Of a DNA stretch of 50,430 nucleotides, positions 41,486-48,975 are shown piece by piece (positions within the stretch are counted from its first letter, which is position 1; the number at the start of each line of letters is the position of its first letter). The translations under genes and the position numbers were made by a program. The notes below the pieces were generated by a model, which ran no database searches, was not told the origin of the DNA, and saw only the letters and a list, made by a program, of their open reading frames with translations. The stretch covers positions 1 to 50,430 of the forward strand of contig CAZGGG010000017.1 of the NCBI GenBank assembly GCA_964525165.1, written 5' to 3'. The DNA is from JAWLFI01 sp964525165. GTDB lineage: Bacteria > Bacteroidota > Bacteroidia > Chitinophagales > Saprospiraceae.

Positions 41486-42370
41486 TTATTTAGATTCCGT
41501 TAGGGCTTCAATCATTAATTCAGAAAATAACGCACTGCTGTGTTGTTGTTGGCCTGTAATCAAACGACCATCTCGAATCGCAAAAGGTGTTAGCGGGGCT
41601 TTCGCTTCGTAATTTGTATTAGGGTTTTTCTTAGCTTCCGTTTCAATGGTGTATTCATTTATTTTTATCCCTCCTGCTGCCTGATTGTTCATTTCTTCTT
41701 CAGCATCGCAATAACCTGTCCAGGTCTTACCATCCGCCAATAAGCTTCCGTCAGACAACTTCGTCCAAAGCAATAGACTAGTACCGTGACACAACATGCC
41801 TACCACCTTTCCTTGCTCGTAAAAGTCTGCAATAAATTGATGTAGGAGCGTGTCCTCTTTAAAAGTGACTAAAGGTCCACCACCACCTGCCACAGCTACG
41901 GCATCGTAATCGGATACATTCACATCCGTAATGGCAATGGTATTCTCCATCAATTGACCAAATTCTTTATGGTTGCTAAAACCCAATGTTACCAGATCAT
42001 TGGGATAAATAGTTCCATCATTGGCAGGGTCTGAAAACCCATCAAACTCCACTTTTCCTCCTTTAGGAGAAGCCAAGTCTACCGTAAATCCGGCTTGAAT
42101 AAAATCAAAAAATGGTCGGGTCAATTCTTCAGCAAAAAATCCAACCGGAAATCCTTTAAGTGTTGCCGGGTTAGAAACGATATACAGAATCTTCTTTTCG
42201 GGGTATTTGTACGGGGCAGTTCTTCTAATCACTTGATTTTCCATTTTTTGTTCTTGTTTAATTGGTGAGGATTGCGTTTTTGCTTTTGAGGATCCAAGCT
42301 CCTTTTGGCCGTAGCTTGATATGCTGATCAGCAACAGAGCGAGGATTCCTAATTGAAAAGTGAGTTTCAT
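41486..42370 (-). CDS. Exported DJ-1/PfpI (Hsp31-like) protein
   Basis: A 294-residue glutamine amidotransferase-like protein. A signal peptide (about 1-22, ending SYGQ) exports it, unusual for a DJ-1 family member but known in Bacteroidota. Core: YIVSNP near 65, GFFAEELTRP with the conserved Glu, DLASPKGG, and the nucleophile elbow GMLCHGTS with Cys194-His195. May act as a glyoxalase-like, chaperone or protein-repair factor. First gene of the operon; its start codon lies in an inverted repeat. Confidence 0.9.
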   Translation of the reverse strand: MKLTFQLGILALLLISISSYGQKELGSSKAKTQSSPIKQEQKMENQVIRRTAPYKYPEKKILYIVSNPATLKGFPVGFFAEELTRPFFDFIQAGFTVDLASPKGGKVEFDGFSDPANDGTIYPNDLVTLGFSNHKEFGQLMENTIAITDVNVSDYDAVAVAGGGGPLVTFKEDTLLHQFIADFYEQGKVVGMLCHGTSLLLWTKLSDGSLLADGKTWTGYCDAEEEMNNQAAGGIKINEYTIETEAKKNPNTNYEAKAPLTPFAIRDGRLITGQQQHSSALFSELMIEALTESK

Positions 42371-42395
42371 TTGTATGTGTTTTGTTCATACAAAT
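42369..42395 (-). promoter_or_regulatory. Inverted repeat over the start codon of the DJ-1-like gene
   Basis: ATTTGTATG (42369-42377) and CATACAAAT (42387-42395) form a perfect 9-base inverted repeat with a 9-base spacer. On the minus strand the second arm in mRNA order runs into the ATG. It may be an operator, or an mRNA hairpin that hides the start codon. Confidence 0.5.
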
Positions 42396-42504
42396 CTGAG
42401 GAATGAAGATGCCGAATCATTATAGATTTCAAGGAAAGCCTAAAAGATATTACTGATGTAGCATTGCTTGAGCAGAAAGAGAGATAGCCTATTATAAATC
42501 CAAT

Positions 42505-42856
42505 TGAAAAAAGGCATGCTTGATCTTGAGTGATTCCAACAACCGGAAACATATTAAAAGCTTCGTCTTGATAGTAGTGTTCCATCAAGAAAGAATCATT
42601 CTACACCTGTCCTATCCAAACGCTTGTGTCAGGTATCGTTCTCTTGTAAGTTTCAGGCTCCTCTCCGAAAATCCCTTTTGTCCAGCTAGAAAAGAATATA
42701 TAATCTAAATTAGTTTCCTCAGTTTTATCAATAAATTGATATCCACTTGTTGGGTATCCGTTAGGAAGTGTTATATGTTTTTTGATCCTCTCAAAATAAA
42801 ACTTGTTGGCAACACATAAACAAATGAGGAGTAATAAAAATCAAAATATTTTTCAT
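42505..42856 (-). pseudogene. Decayed sulfatase-modifying-factor (FGE) domain gene
   Basis: Within the 729-base gap 42371-43099. A start ATG at 42856 with MKNIL begins a signal peptide that runs on in the +1 frame (one extra base, probably in the A/T run at 42836-42840) as LLLLICLC, then GYPTSGYQFIDKTEETNLDY, then RTIPDTSVWIGQV before a TAG at 42601-42603. After the TAG the same frame continues EHYYQDEAF then PVVGITQDQACLF and then degrades. DKTEETNLDY and YPVVGIT-x-QA are hallmarks of small Bacteroidota FGE-sulfatase (SUMF1/GldJ-like) proteins. Three lesions (frameshift, stop, truncation) mean a dead gene. The remaining gap 42857-43099 shows nothing. Confidence 0.6.
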
Positions 42857-43099
42857 TGTCTAACACATATCAGTCCAAAATAAATTTAAGACAAAGAATT
42901 GCTTTGTCAAAAGCATTGGTTTAGGCCATTATGCTACACCAATTATAAGCCAGACTATACTTATAAATATAATATGCTTATTAGTGGTAGTAAAATTGCT
43001 TGCCTCTAATGTAGAAAAATCTTACATACCCCTTTTTCTACTTGTTTTGAACAGATGCACAATGAACCCTATAAGATGCCTTTCAACTAGTTTAACTTT

Positions 43100-44491
43100 T
43101 TAATATTTCGTCTGTATAATGATTTTATGTGTATTCCAAGAGCCATCTTTCATTTCCAATCTGAGAAAATAAATACCCTTAGGGACATTTTTCAGGTCTA
43201 TCCTTCCATTTGCGACATTGACCCTTAGCTTCATCTTCACCCCTGATGGGTTTTGCAGGAGAAACTTGCCTGTCCAGCCCTCAGTATTAGAGATAAAAAG
43301 CTCGTTCTTTGCCGGATTAGGATAAACGAAAACATCCCTCATCCCGTCACTCTGCACAGCGCTTGTTTCGCAATCGACCATAAACTCTATCGCTGCATAG
43401 CAATCTGTATTATCATTTTCGCTAACCTTTAAAAATTCATATTCCTGACCGGAAACCGGAACCCGTAGTCGTATTGGAAGATCTTCAAATGCATAAAAGC
43501 CCAATAAACTATCCCGATTAAAAACATCAAAGTGACTCTGGTTGACGTTGAAATAACTAAAATTGAGCGTTACGTAATATTCATTCTCGTTAATGCATTC
43601 AATATTATTGATTTCCAGATCTTCAATTTCACAGCTTTCCACTTCACAATCTACTTCAAATTCGATAGCGCTCTGACAGTCTGAGTCTTTCAGATCGGTT
43701 GCTCTTAGCAACTCATCTGGTAAACCCGAAAGATCTACTTCTAATCGAATTGGCAAATCTGAGTATGAAAAACGTCCGAGTAGAATATTTCTTGAACTTA
43801 GATCAAAGCTATCACTAGTGTTTTCAAAGTCCAAGTCTACAGTGACGATATAGGTGCTATCGGAGGAGCATTCAATATTATGCAACTCTATTTCTCCCAA
43901 CATGCATGTTGTATCAATGCAACTCACTTCAAATTGAGTGGCCCTTGCACAATTATACAAATCTCCAAAATCACCCACTCTATAATACTCAAAACCTTCT
44001 CCGGATAAAGGAGCTTCAACGGTAATCGGAAGCTCTGCATATTGGTAAATCCCAAAATTTTGGTTTAAACCATCCAATATGAAAGAGTCTTGATCAGGGT
44101 GAAAACCAAAATCGAGTGTAAAGGTATAGGAAGTATCCGATGTACATTGGATGTTACTGACTTCTATGGGTGTGAGTCCACAAGGTGCCCCCTCACAGGT
44201 GGGCATGATTTCCATCACAGAGTAGCAATTTGTATCCTTAGAATCATAGTAGTATAAATTTTCATATCGATCTCCGGATAAGGGAATAGCTACCATGATA
44301 GGTAAGTCTCCATAAGCGAAACGTCCAAGCTCAAAATATTCTGACTCAACATCAAAAGAATCACTTGTACCTTCATAATCTAAATGGACAAAAACATTCA
44401 TTACGGCATCCCCCTCGCAGGAAATAGGGTCAATGCCTTGAGGAAAAACAAAGCAGTCTTGAGCTGAGAGTTTTGAAGTAATAAATATCAA
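43100..44491 (-). CDS. T9SS-secreted repeat protein with broken signal peptide
   Basis: Secreted protein with four imperfect repeats of about 90 residues, each ending in a Cys and sharing an LP-I-x-x-x-x-PLSG segment and SDSFD-type turn, then a type A T9SS sorting domain (YPNPAKNELFI to KIIIQTKY). Cargo function unknown. The listed start is TTG 44491, which leaves a truncated signal peptide (ITSKLSAQ). The natural start looks to be ATG 44533: MKKSG, an in-frame TAA at 44516-44518, then IILFSLISLIFITSKLSAQ. So the gene may be a pseudogene, read from an internal start, or the victim of a base error. Confidence 0.7.
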   Translation of the reverse strand: MIFITSKLSAQDCFVFPQGIDPISCEGDAVMNVFVHLDYEGTSDSFDVESEYFELGRFAYGDLPIMVAIPLSGDRYENLYYYDSKDTNCYSVMEIMPTCEGAPCGLTPIEVSNIQCTSDTSYTFTLDFGFHPDQDSFILDGLNQNFGIYQYAELPITVEAPLSGEGFEYYRVGDFGDLYNCARATQFEVSCIDTTCMLGEIELHNIECSSDSTYIVTVDLDFENTSDSFDLSSRNILLGRFSYSDLPIRLEVDLSGLPDELLRATDLKDSDCQSAIEFEVDCEVESCEIEDLEINNIECINENEYYVTLNFSYFNVNQSHFDVFNRDSLLGFYAFEDLPIRLRVPVSGQEYEFLKVSENDNTDCYAAIEFMVDCETSAVQSDGMRDVFVYPNPAKNELFISNTEGWTGKFLLQNPSGVKMKLRVNVANGRIDLKNVPKGIYFLRLEMKDGSWNTHKIIIQTKY

Positions 44492-44594
44492 AGAGATTAA
44501 TGAAAATAAAATTATTTAACCACTCTTTTTCATTCTAGCGTTTTATGTATAGAGTGGCTCTAATACACTTTCGCTGCTTTATCTGAATATCTTC

Positions 44595-44921
44595 TCATTC
44601 CTCATATTTCTGAGCAAAAGCAACCATTTCAATCAGTAACGGCTCAATGTTTTTTCCCTTATCTGTTATCGAATACCCTACTCTGGGCGGGACTTCCTTG
44701 TAATCTTTGCGACTTGCCAGATTACTAACGACCAAAAATTTTAATTCCTGAATAAGCATCTTCTCACTGATGTCAGGTATCAGCCGCTTTAATTCGCTGA
44801 GCCTCAACTCTTCGTTTTTAAGTAATTGTTGAAGAATAACCAGCTTCCACTTTCCTCCTACAAGCTCTAACGTTGTCCTTATGGGACAACGCGCAGTCAC
44901 AAATATCTTTTCTTCTTTCAT
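44595..44921 (-). CDS. HxlR family transcriptional regulator
   Basis: About 108 residues of winged helix DNA-binding fold. Cys near the N-terminus (TARCPIRTTLELVGGKW) matches the redox-sensing Cys of YodB/HypR-type HxlR proteins. Start ATG 44921 is preferred to TTG 44930. It is divergent from the NAD(P)-binding gene at 45001, with a YodB-like palindrome between; likely a quinone, aldehyde or disulfide stress sensor (inference). Confidence 0.9.
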   Translation of the reverse strand: MKEEKIFVTARCPIRTTLELVGGKWKLVILQQLLKNEELRLSELKRLIPDISEKMLIQELKFLVVSNLASRKDYKEVPPRVGYSITDKGKNIEPLLIEMVAFAQKYEE

Positions 44922-44938
44922 ACACACCAAAAGGTTGG

Positions 44939-44972
44939 TACTGCTAAAATAGTATGTGCTTGTGGTGTCACC
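44939..44972. promoter_or_regulatory. HxlR operator candidates
   Basis: TACT-N8-AGTA (44939-44954) resembles YodB-type boxes of the form TACT-N7-AGTA. GGTG-T-CACC (44964-44972) is a second short palindrome. Both lie in the 79-base divergent region between the HxlR gene and the NAD(P)-binding gene. Confidence 0.4.
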
Positions 44973-45000
44973 TATTTTTAGCTAATAAAAATTGAAGAAC

Positions 45001-45639
45001 ATGGAGAACACAATAGCATTATTAGGTGCAAGCGGTCAGACAGGATCCATCTTTTTAGAGAAAGCCCTGGAAAATGGTTACAACGTAAAAGCTCTCGTTC
45101 GAAACCCTCAAAAAATCAAGACGCAGCATGAACGATTGGAAGTTATTAAAGGGGATGTCTTAGAACTACCGGATGTGCAAAAACTCATTCAAGACACTCA
45201 TGTCGTAGTGAGTCTTTTTGGTCATGTAAAAGGCTCTCCCAAATGGCTGCAAACAAATGGTACCCAAAACATCGTTTCAGCAATGAAACAGGAAGCAGTA
45301 CGAAAAATCATCTCTCTATCCGGTGGAGGACTTCCTTTCCCGGAAAAGGATCAACCCAAATTCATAGATAAAATGATCCGCTTGATTATGAAACTAAGCG
45401 TTCCTAAGATCTTGAATGATGCCATTGAACATCATAAGGTACTCGAAGATAGCGGCCTTAAATGGATCATCGTGCGGGGTCCCAGATTAACAAATGACGA
45501 GCCTAAGGGTGACTATCGAGTGGGATGGGTAGGTGTCAATGCCAGCACCAAAATTGCAAGAGCAGACCTGGCCAACTTTATTTTAAAACAAGTTGAATCC
45601 AATGAATATCTTTATACCATGCCCTTTGTGAGCTATTAA
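45001..45639 (+). CDS. NAD(P)-binding atypical SDR protein
   Basis: About 212 residues, atypical short-chain family (NmrA/SDR_a5-like). LLGASGQTGSIF is the dinucleotide loop; VKGDVLEL-like segment, SLSGGGLPFP and the IIVRGPRLTNDEP segment follow. ATG 45001 chosen over TTG 44992. Probably binds NADPH as sensor or reductase. Divergent from HxlR and its stop overlaps that of the opposite-strand gene at 45636. Confidence 0.88.
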   Translation: MENTIALLGASGQTGSIFLEKALENGYNVKALVRNPQKIKTQHERLEVIKGDVLELPDVQKLIQDTHVVVSLFGHVKGSPKWLQTNGTQNIVSAMKQEAVRKIISLSGGGLPFPEKDQPKFIDKMIRLIMKLSVPKILNDAIEHHKVLEDSGLKWIIVRGPRLTNDEPKGDYRVGWVGVNASTKIARADLANFILKQVESNEYLYTMPFVSY

Positions 45640-46505
45640 TCATATTGAAAAGAGGAAAGATTATTCAGGACAAAACCCTTAAACGTCTGCGGCTTTTGAC
45701 CTGTAATTTTCTCTACCCAAGGGGTAGTAGGGGGTGCCTTCTGGAATCTTGGAAGATAATGGAGCATAATCATTACCAGTATAAGCATATGAGGTACTCC
45801 TTCTTTTCTTTTTCTCCAATAAAAGTGCAGCAAATTTGGGCTTCTAAATCGTATATCGATTCCCAACTCCTCATTCAATTGAGAAGTCATTTGACCAAAA
45901 GTAAGTTGTTCCTGGTTCGTTAAGGCATAAGCTTTATTCGAGTGCTGCTCTGGATGGAGTAGCACTTGAGCTCCTGTTCTGCCCACATCTTGGAGATCTA
46001 CAAGAGTAAATTTGGCCTTGCCCGCCGGAAGGAAAACCTCTTTTTTCTTAATAATATCCTCTCTCAAGGTGGTGGTAAAGTTTTGCATAAAATAGGCTGG
46101 CCTTAAAAAGGTATAGGGCAGTGAACTATCTATAATGAGCTGTTCTATCTTATAGTGCGGAATTAAGGAATTATTTTCAGCCCCCTGAACGGAAAGAAAT
46201 ACGATATGCTCAATACTTTCTTCCCTTGCTATGCTTATGACCGGCTCAAAATATTGCTTAACATCAGCCAATTGAGGGGGACGAAGCAGAAAAAGGATTT
46301 CTGCTTGCCGTAAAGCATTGGTAATGCTATCACGATCACCAAAATCAAAATGAATGGGCTCTACATTTCTTTCATCTTTGAACGGAAGCTTCTGAATATT
46401 CCTGAGCCCTGCCAATATTTTAAATGAGCCTTCTTTTTTTTGGAGATGTCGTATCACAGCTCTTCCAACATTTCCTGTAGCTCCGGTAATCAATAGATTT
46501 TTCAA
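45636..46505 (-). CDS. NmrA-like NAD(P)-binding protein
   Basis: A 289-residue NmrA/SDR_a8-like protein. ITGATGNVGRAVI loop at the N-terminus, HFDFGDRDSI, then PHYKIEQLIIDSSLPYTFLRP. NmrA-type proteins bind NADP and often act as redox sensors or quinone reductases. Start is TTG 46505; no in-frame ATG lies close upstream. Its stop overlaps the stop of the facing gene by 4 bases. Confidence 0.87.
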   Translation of the reverse strand: MKNLLITGATGNVGRAVIRHLQKKEGSFKILAGLRNIQKLPFKDERNVEPIHFDFGDRDSITNALRQAEILFLLRPPQLADVKQYFEPVISIAREESIEHIVFLSVQGAENNSLIPHYKIEQLIIDSSLPYTFLRPAYFMQNFTTTLREDIIKKKEVFLPAGKAKFTLVDLQDVGRTGAQVLLHPEQHSNKAYALTNQEQLTFGQMTSQLNEELGIDIRFRSPNLLHFYWRKRKEGVPHMLILVMIMLHYLPRFQKAPPTTPWVEKITGQKPQTFKGFVLNNLSSFQYD

Positions 46506-46551
46506 AAGTTGGTATTCATAAATTAATGCTTTCGGAAAATACCGAAATTAT

Positions 46552-46704
46552 TTATTGTTTGTCCTTCTTAGACTCCACAATATACCTTGGGCAAGTCCGA
46601 CCATATTCATTTGTCAATCCGTTATTTAAAATAACAGATCTAAGAAAAAAAAGGAATAACACATAGCCTAACTTTATTAATGCCTCATCATTATTCTTAG
46701 CCAT
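46552..46704 (-). other. Possible remnant ORF pieces
   Basis: The gap 46506-46795 (290 bases) has an ATG at 46704 starting MAKNNDEALIKLGYVLF (25 residues, then stop), and an offset frame ending RTCPRYIVESKKDKQ with TAA at 46552-46554. Their protein-like wording hints at one frameshifted small gene. Weak; no family recognised. Confidence 0.2.
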
Positions 46705-46795
46705 TTTCTGATCAACCTATATTAAGTCCTTACAGAAGATTGGAACCATAAAAAACCCTTATGTGCTCTTAATGGAAGAATAAACGTTATAAAGA

Positions 46796-47903
46796 TTATA
46801 TTTTCAAGAACTTGACCGTGTGCTGGTCCTGAACCAGCACATAAATACCCGCCGGAAGCATAGAAATATTGATTCTGTGGTCATGAGAGCGAAGTACTAA
46901 TTCCCCGTATACATTGTAAATCAAACTTTCCATGCCTCGTGTATTGATTCTCTGGCCAACATGGATAATATCATGAGTGGGATTGGGGTATACACGCAAT
47001 CTCTCAGAATCAACCGTTTGATTATCACTATTTGTCACCCCCACGCATGAATTTTCATAAGAAACGGCAACATCCCATGCCATTTCCTGAAATTTCCGTG
47101 CTAATTCCGGTGAGGGCGCCTCAAAATCACCTCCCCACCAGACTTGTAATTGGTGGGTCAATCCTACCGGTGAAGTTTCAAAAAGGGTGGCAAAGTGAAC
47201 GCAGGCCACAAAATATTTACCAACATCATTGAGGTGGATGTTGTCGTGAAAAATGTCTTCAATACTACTCAGTCCCGGCATGACACCCGCATAAATGGAG
47301 TCATAAACCTCTGCCAATCCCTGGGCCGCCGGTATGAGACATACAGGCTCATCAGGATTAAATCTTTGATTCAANNNNNNNNNNTTCCCACATGGGTAGG
47401 TCATCGTCTAATCTTTGTCTCCAAGGGTTGCTGTCTGTATCATAGTCGCATTGTGTGGGTGTTCCACTGAGTATACAATGCCAGTCTTCGTATAGGTAGA
47501 CCTTGATTTGAGGGTTAAAGGCTTGAGCATAGCGGAAGAAACTATCTGCATATTGATAAGTCTCTTCAATGAGATTCCCATAACGGGGAACAGATTCGGT
47601 GAGTACCAATACATCAAAAGTACCATTCGGCAGACCTCCATCCTCGTCATAGAATCCATAGTAGTAGGGAGGATTAGATGTATAGTCATTTGCCGATTTT
47701 CTTTGCCATTGCCAGCGCAGAGGCGCTCCGGGAATTGACTGATACACCCAGTCGAAGTCCACCTCAAAATGATCATTGGCAAGGGATTGGACCATATCAG
47801 GTATTTGATCGCTTAAACTGTGTCCAATGTAAAAAGCTTTGACTTCTTGCCCGATTAAGGAATTGCAACAGAGTAGAGTGAAGAGTATAATCAGAATTCT
47901 CAT
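46796..47903 (-). CDS. T9SS-secreted SGNH-like protein, split by an assembly gap
   Basis: Signal peptide MRILIILFTLLCCNSLIGQ, then a SGNH/GDSL-like fold: YIGHSLSDQIPDM block near the N-terminus, VLTESVPRYG, and the late DNIHLNDVGKYF with the D-x-x-H pair of the catalytic triad. After about residue 290 a type A T9SS sorting domain (YPNPTHDIIHVG to TVKFLKI). Ten Ns at 47375-47384 interrupt it between the LPMWE and LNQRFNPDEP segments; the frames on each side differ as drawn, so the true gap length is not 10. Likely an extracellular esterase or acetyl hydrolase. Confidence 0.8.
47375..47384. other. Assembly gap (10 N)
   Basis: A run of ten Ns inside the SGNH-like gene. It is a scaffold join of unknown true size. 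Confidence 0.98.
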
Positions 47904-48072
47904 GTTTCTTCTTATTGGAGTATTAGGGCAATTCCCTCATACCTAAATATAACAAACCCTCTTTATCAACACAACAGGCTGATCTTGAAAAACAACAATC
48001 AACTTATAATCCCTTCTTTTTCTAGCTATCGGTCGGCTATCAGGCAGTTTTTTGTTCTTGCAAAAACGAAGG

Positions 48073-48089
48073 TTTGGGTTGAACCCAAA
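48073..48089 (-). terminator. Terminator hairpin of the DUF6090 gene
   Basis: TTTGGGTT-G-AACCCAAA is a perfect 8-1-8 palindrome, 27 bases past the DUF6090 stop. On the minus strand it is followed by a T-rich stretch (CGTTTTTG). Confidence 0.65.
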
Positions 48090-48115
48090 TCATGGTAGGG
48101 TTTTGAAAAGAGATA

Positions 48116-48829
48116 TTACTTTTCATTTTCACTAATAATCCTGGCTTTTAAGTCTTCAACATTCTTCTTTACTTGTTCGTAAAAAGTCAAAATAAATCTT
48201 CGATTAGCATCAATTTTCCACAAATAACTCAAAAGTAATTTTCGATCTTCCTCACTCATCAGAACCGGCTGTTCAAGTCCAATGATATTTCCTTGCTTAT
48301 CAAATTGCAGATGGGGTGCGATTTGTTGGTTGATCTCATCAAAATAACTCGTATGAAATTGCATTTCCTGATATTCCTCTTCAAACAACTTTAAGATCTG
48401 ATAGTCATATTCATAGAGTGATATAATGGCTGTTCGTAAAGAATCATTCTCGATCAACTCCAAACCCCTTGATTTCAGGTTTTCATAGCCTGAGGTGTTT
48501 TGTATGGCTATAAAGTCTCGGGAAAAATTAAAATAATACAGAACAAGCGAGTCAGTATGAACGGGCTGTTGATTGATGATTTTTCTCCAGAACTTATTGG
48601 ATTGCATACCCATCTCATGTCCCAAAATATTAATTTCAATATCCTCAATATCCTTATTCAGGCCATTTACAATCTCATTCAATATTTTAGTTTCCGCCAA
48701 TTCGTCCCTGCGATTGTCATTCCAATTATTTAAGGCAAAGGCTGAAATGACAGCAATAAAAATAGACAAGAACTCAAAAGTGTAATTCCGCCATTTTCGC
48801 TTACCGTTCTTTTGAACTTCCTTCGTCAT
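48116..48829 (-). CDS. DUF6090 family membrane-anchored protein
   Basis: A 237-residue protein with a basic N-terminus (KKNGKRKWRN), one transmembrane helix (about 17-38) ending LNNWND, then a long helical extracytoplasmic or periplasmic domain. The FLSIFIAVISAFALNNWNDN region is the DUF6090 hallmark (usual form ALQINNWNE). Function unknown. Single gene. Confidence 0.85.
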   Translation of the reverse strand: MTKEVQKNGKRKWRNYTFEFLSIFIAVISAFALNNWNDNRRDELAETKILNEIVNGLNKDIEDIEINILGHEMGMQSNKFWRKIINQQPVHTDSLVLYYFNFSRDFIAIQNTSGYENLKSRGLELIENDSLRTAIISLYEYDYQILKLFEEEYQEMQFHTSYFDEINQQIAPHLQFDKQGNIIGLEQPVLMSEEDRKLLLSYLWKIDANRRFILTFYEQVKKNVEDLKARIISENEK

Positions 48830-48975
48830 GATCCTTCAGGTTTTATGAAATAGAGGAGAACCTCATCAATATATAAATAAAAGAGATGCCGTCCTGAATT
48901 TTCTGTTCCTTGTGTCACTAAACATTCATCAACAACAAAAGTATTTTTGTGGGGTTAGATACACAAAACAAACCT

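Noticed and set aside
42520..42708. A 62-codon plus-strand frame in the gap
   Set aside because: It is opposite the FGE-like pseudogene, whose minus-strand translation is far more convincing.
46552..46704. A real small gene in the 290-base gap
   Set aside because: Two out-of-frame peptide fragments only; kept as a low-confidence remnant because neither has a known match.
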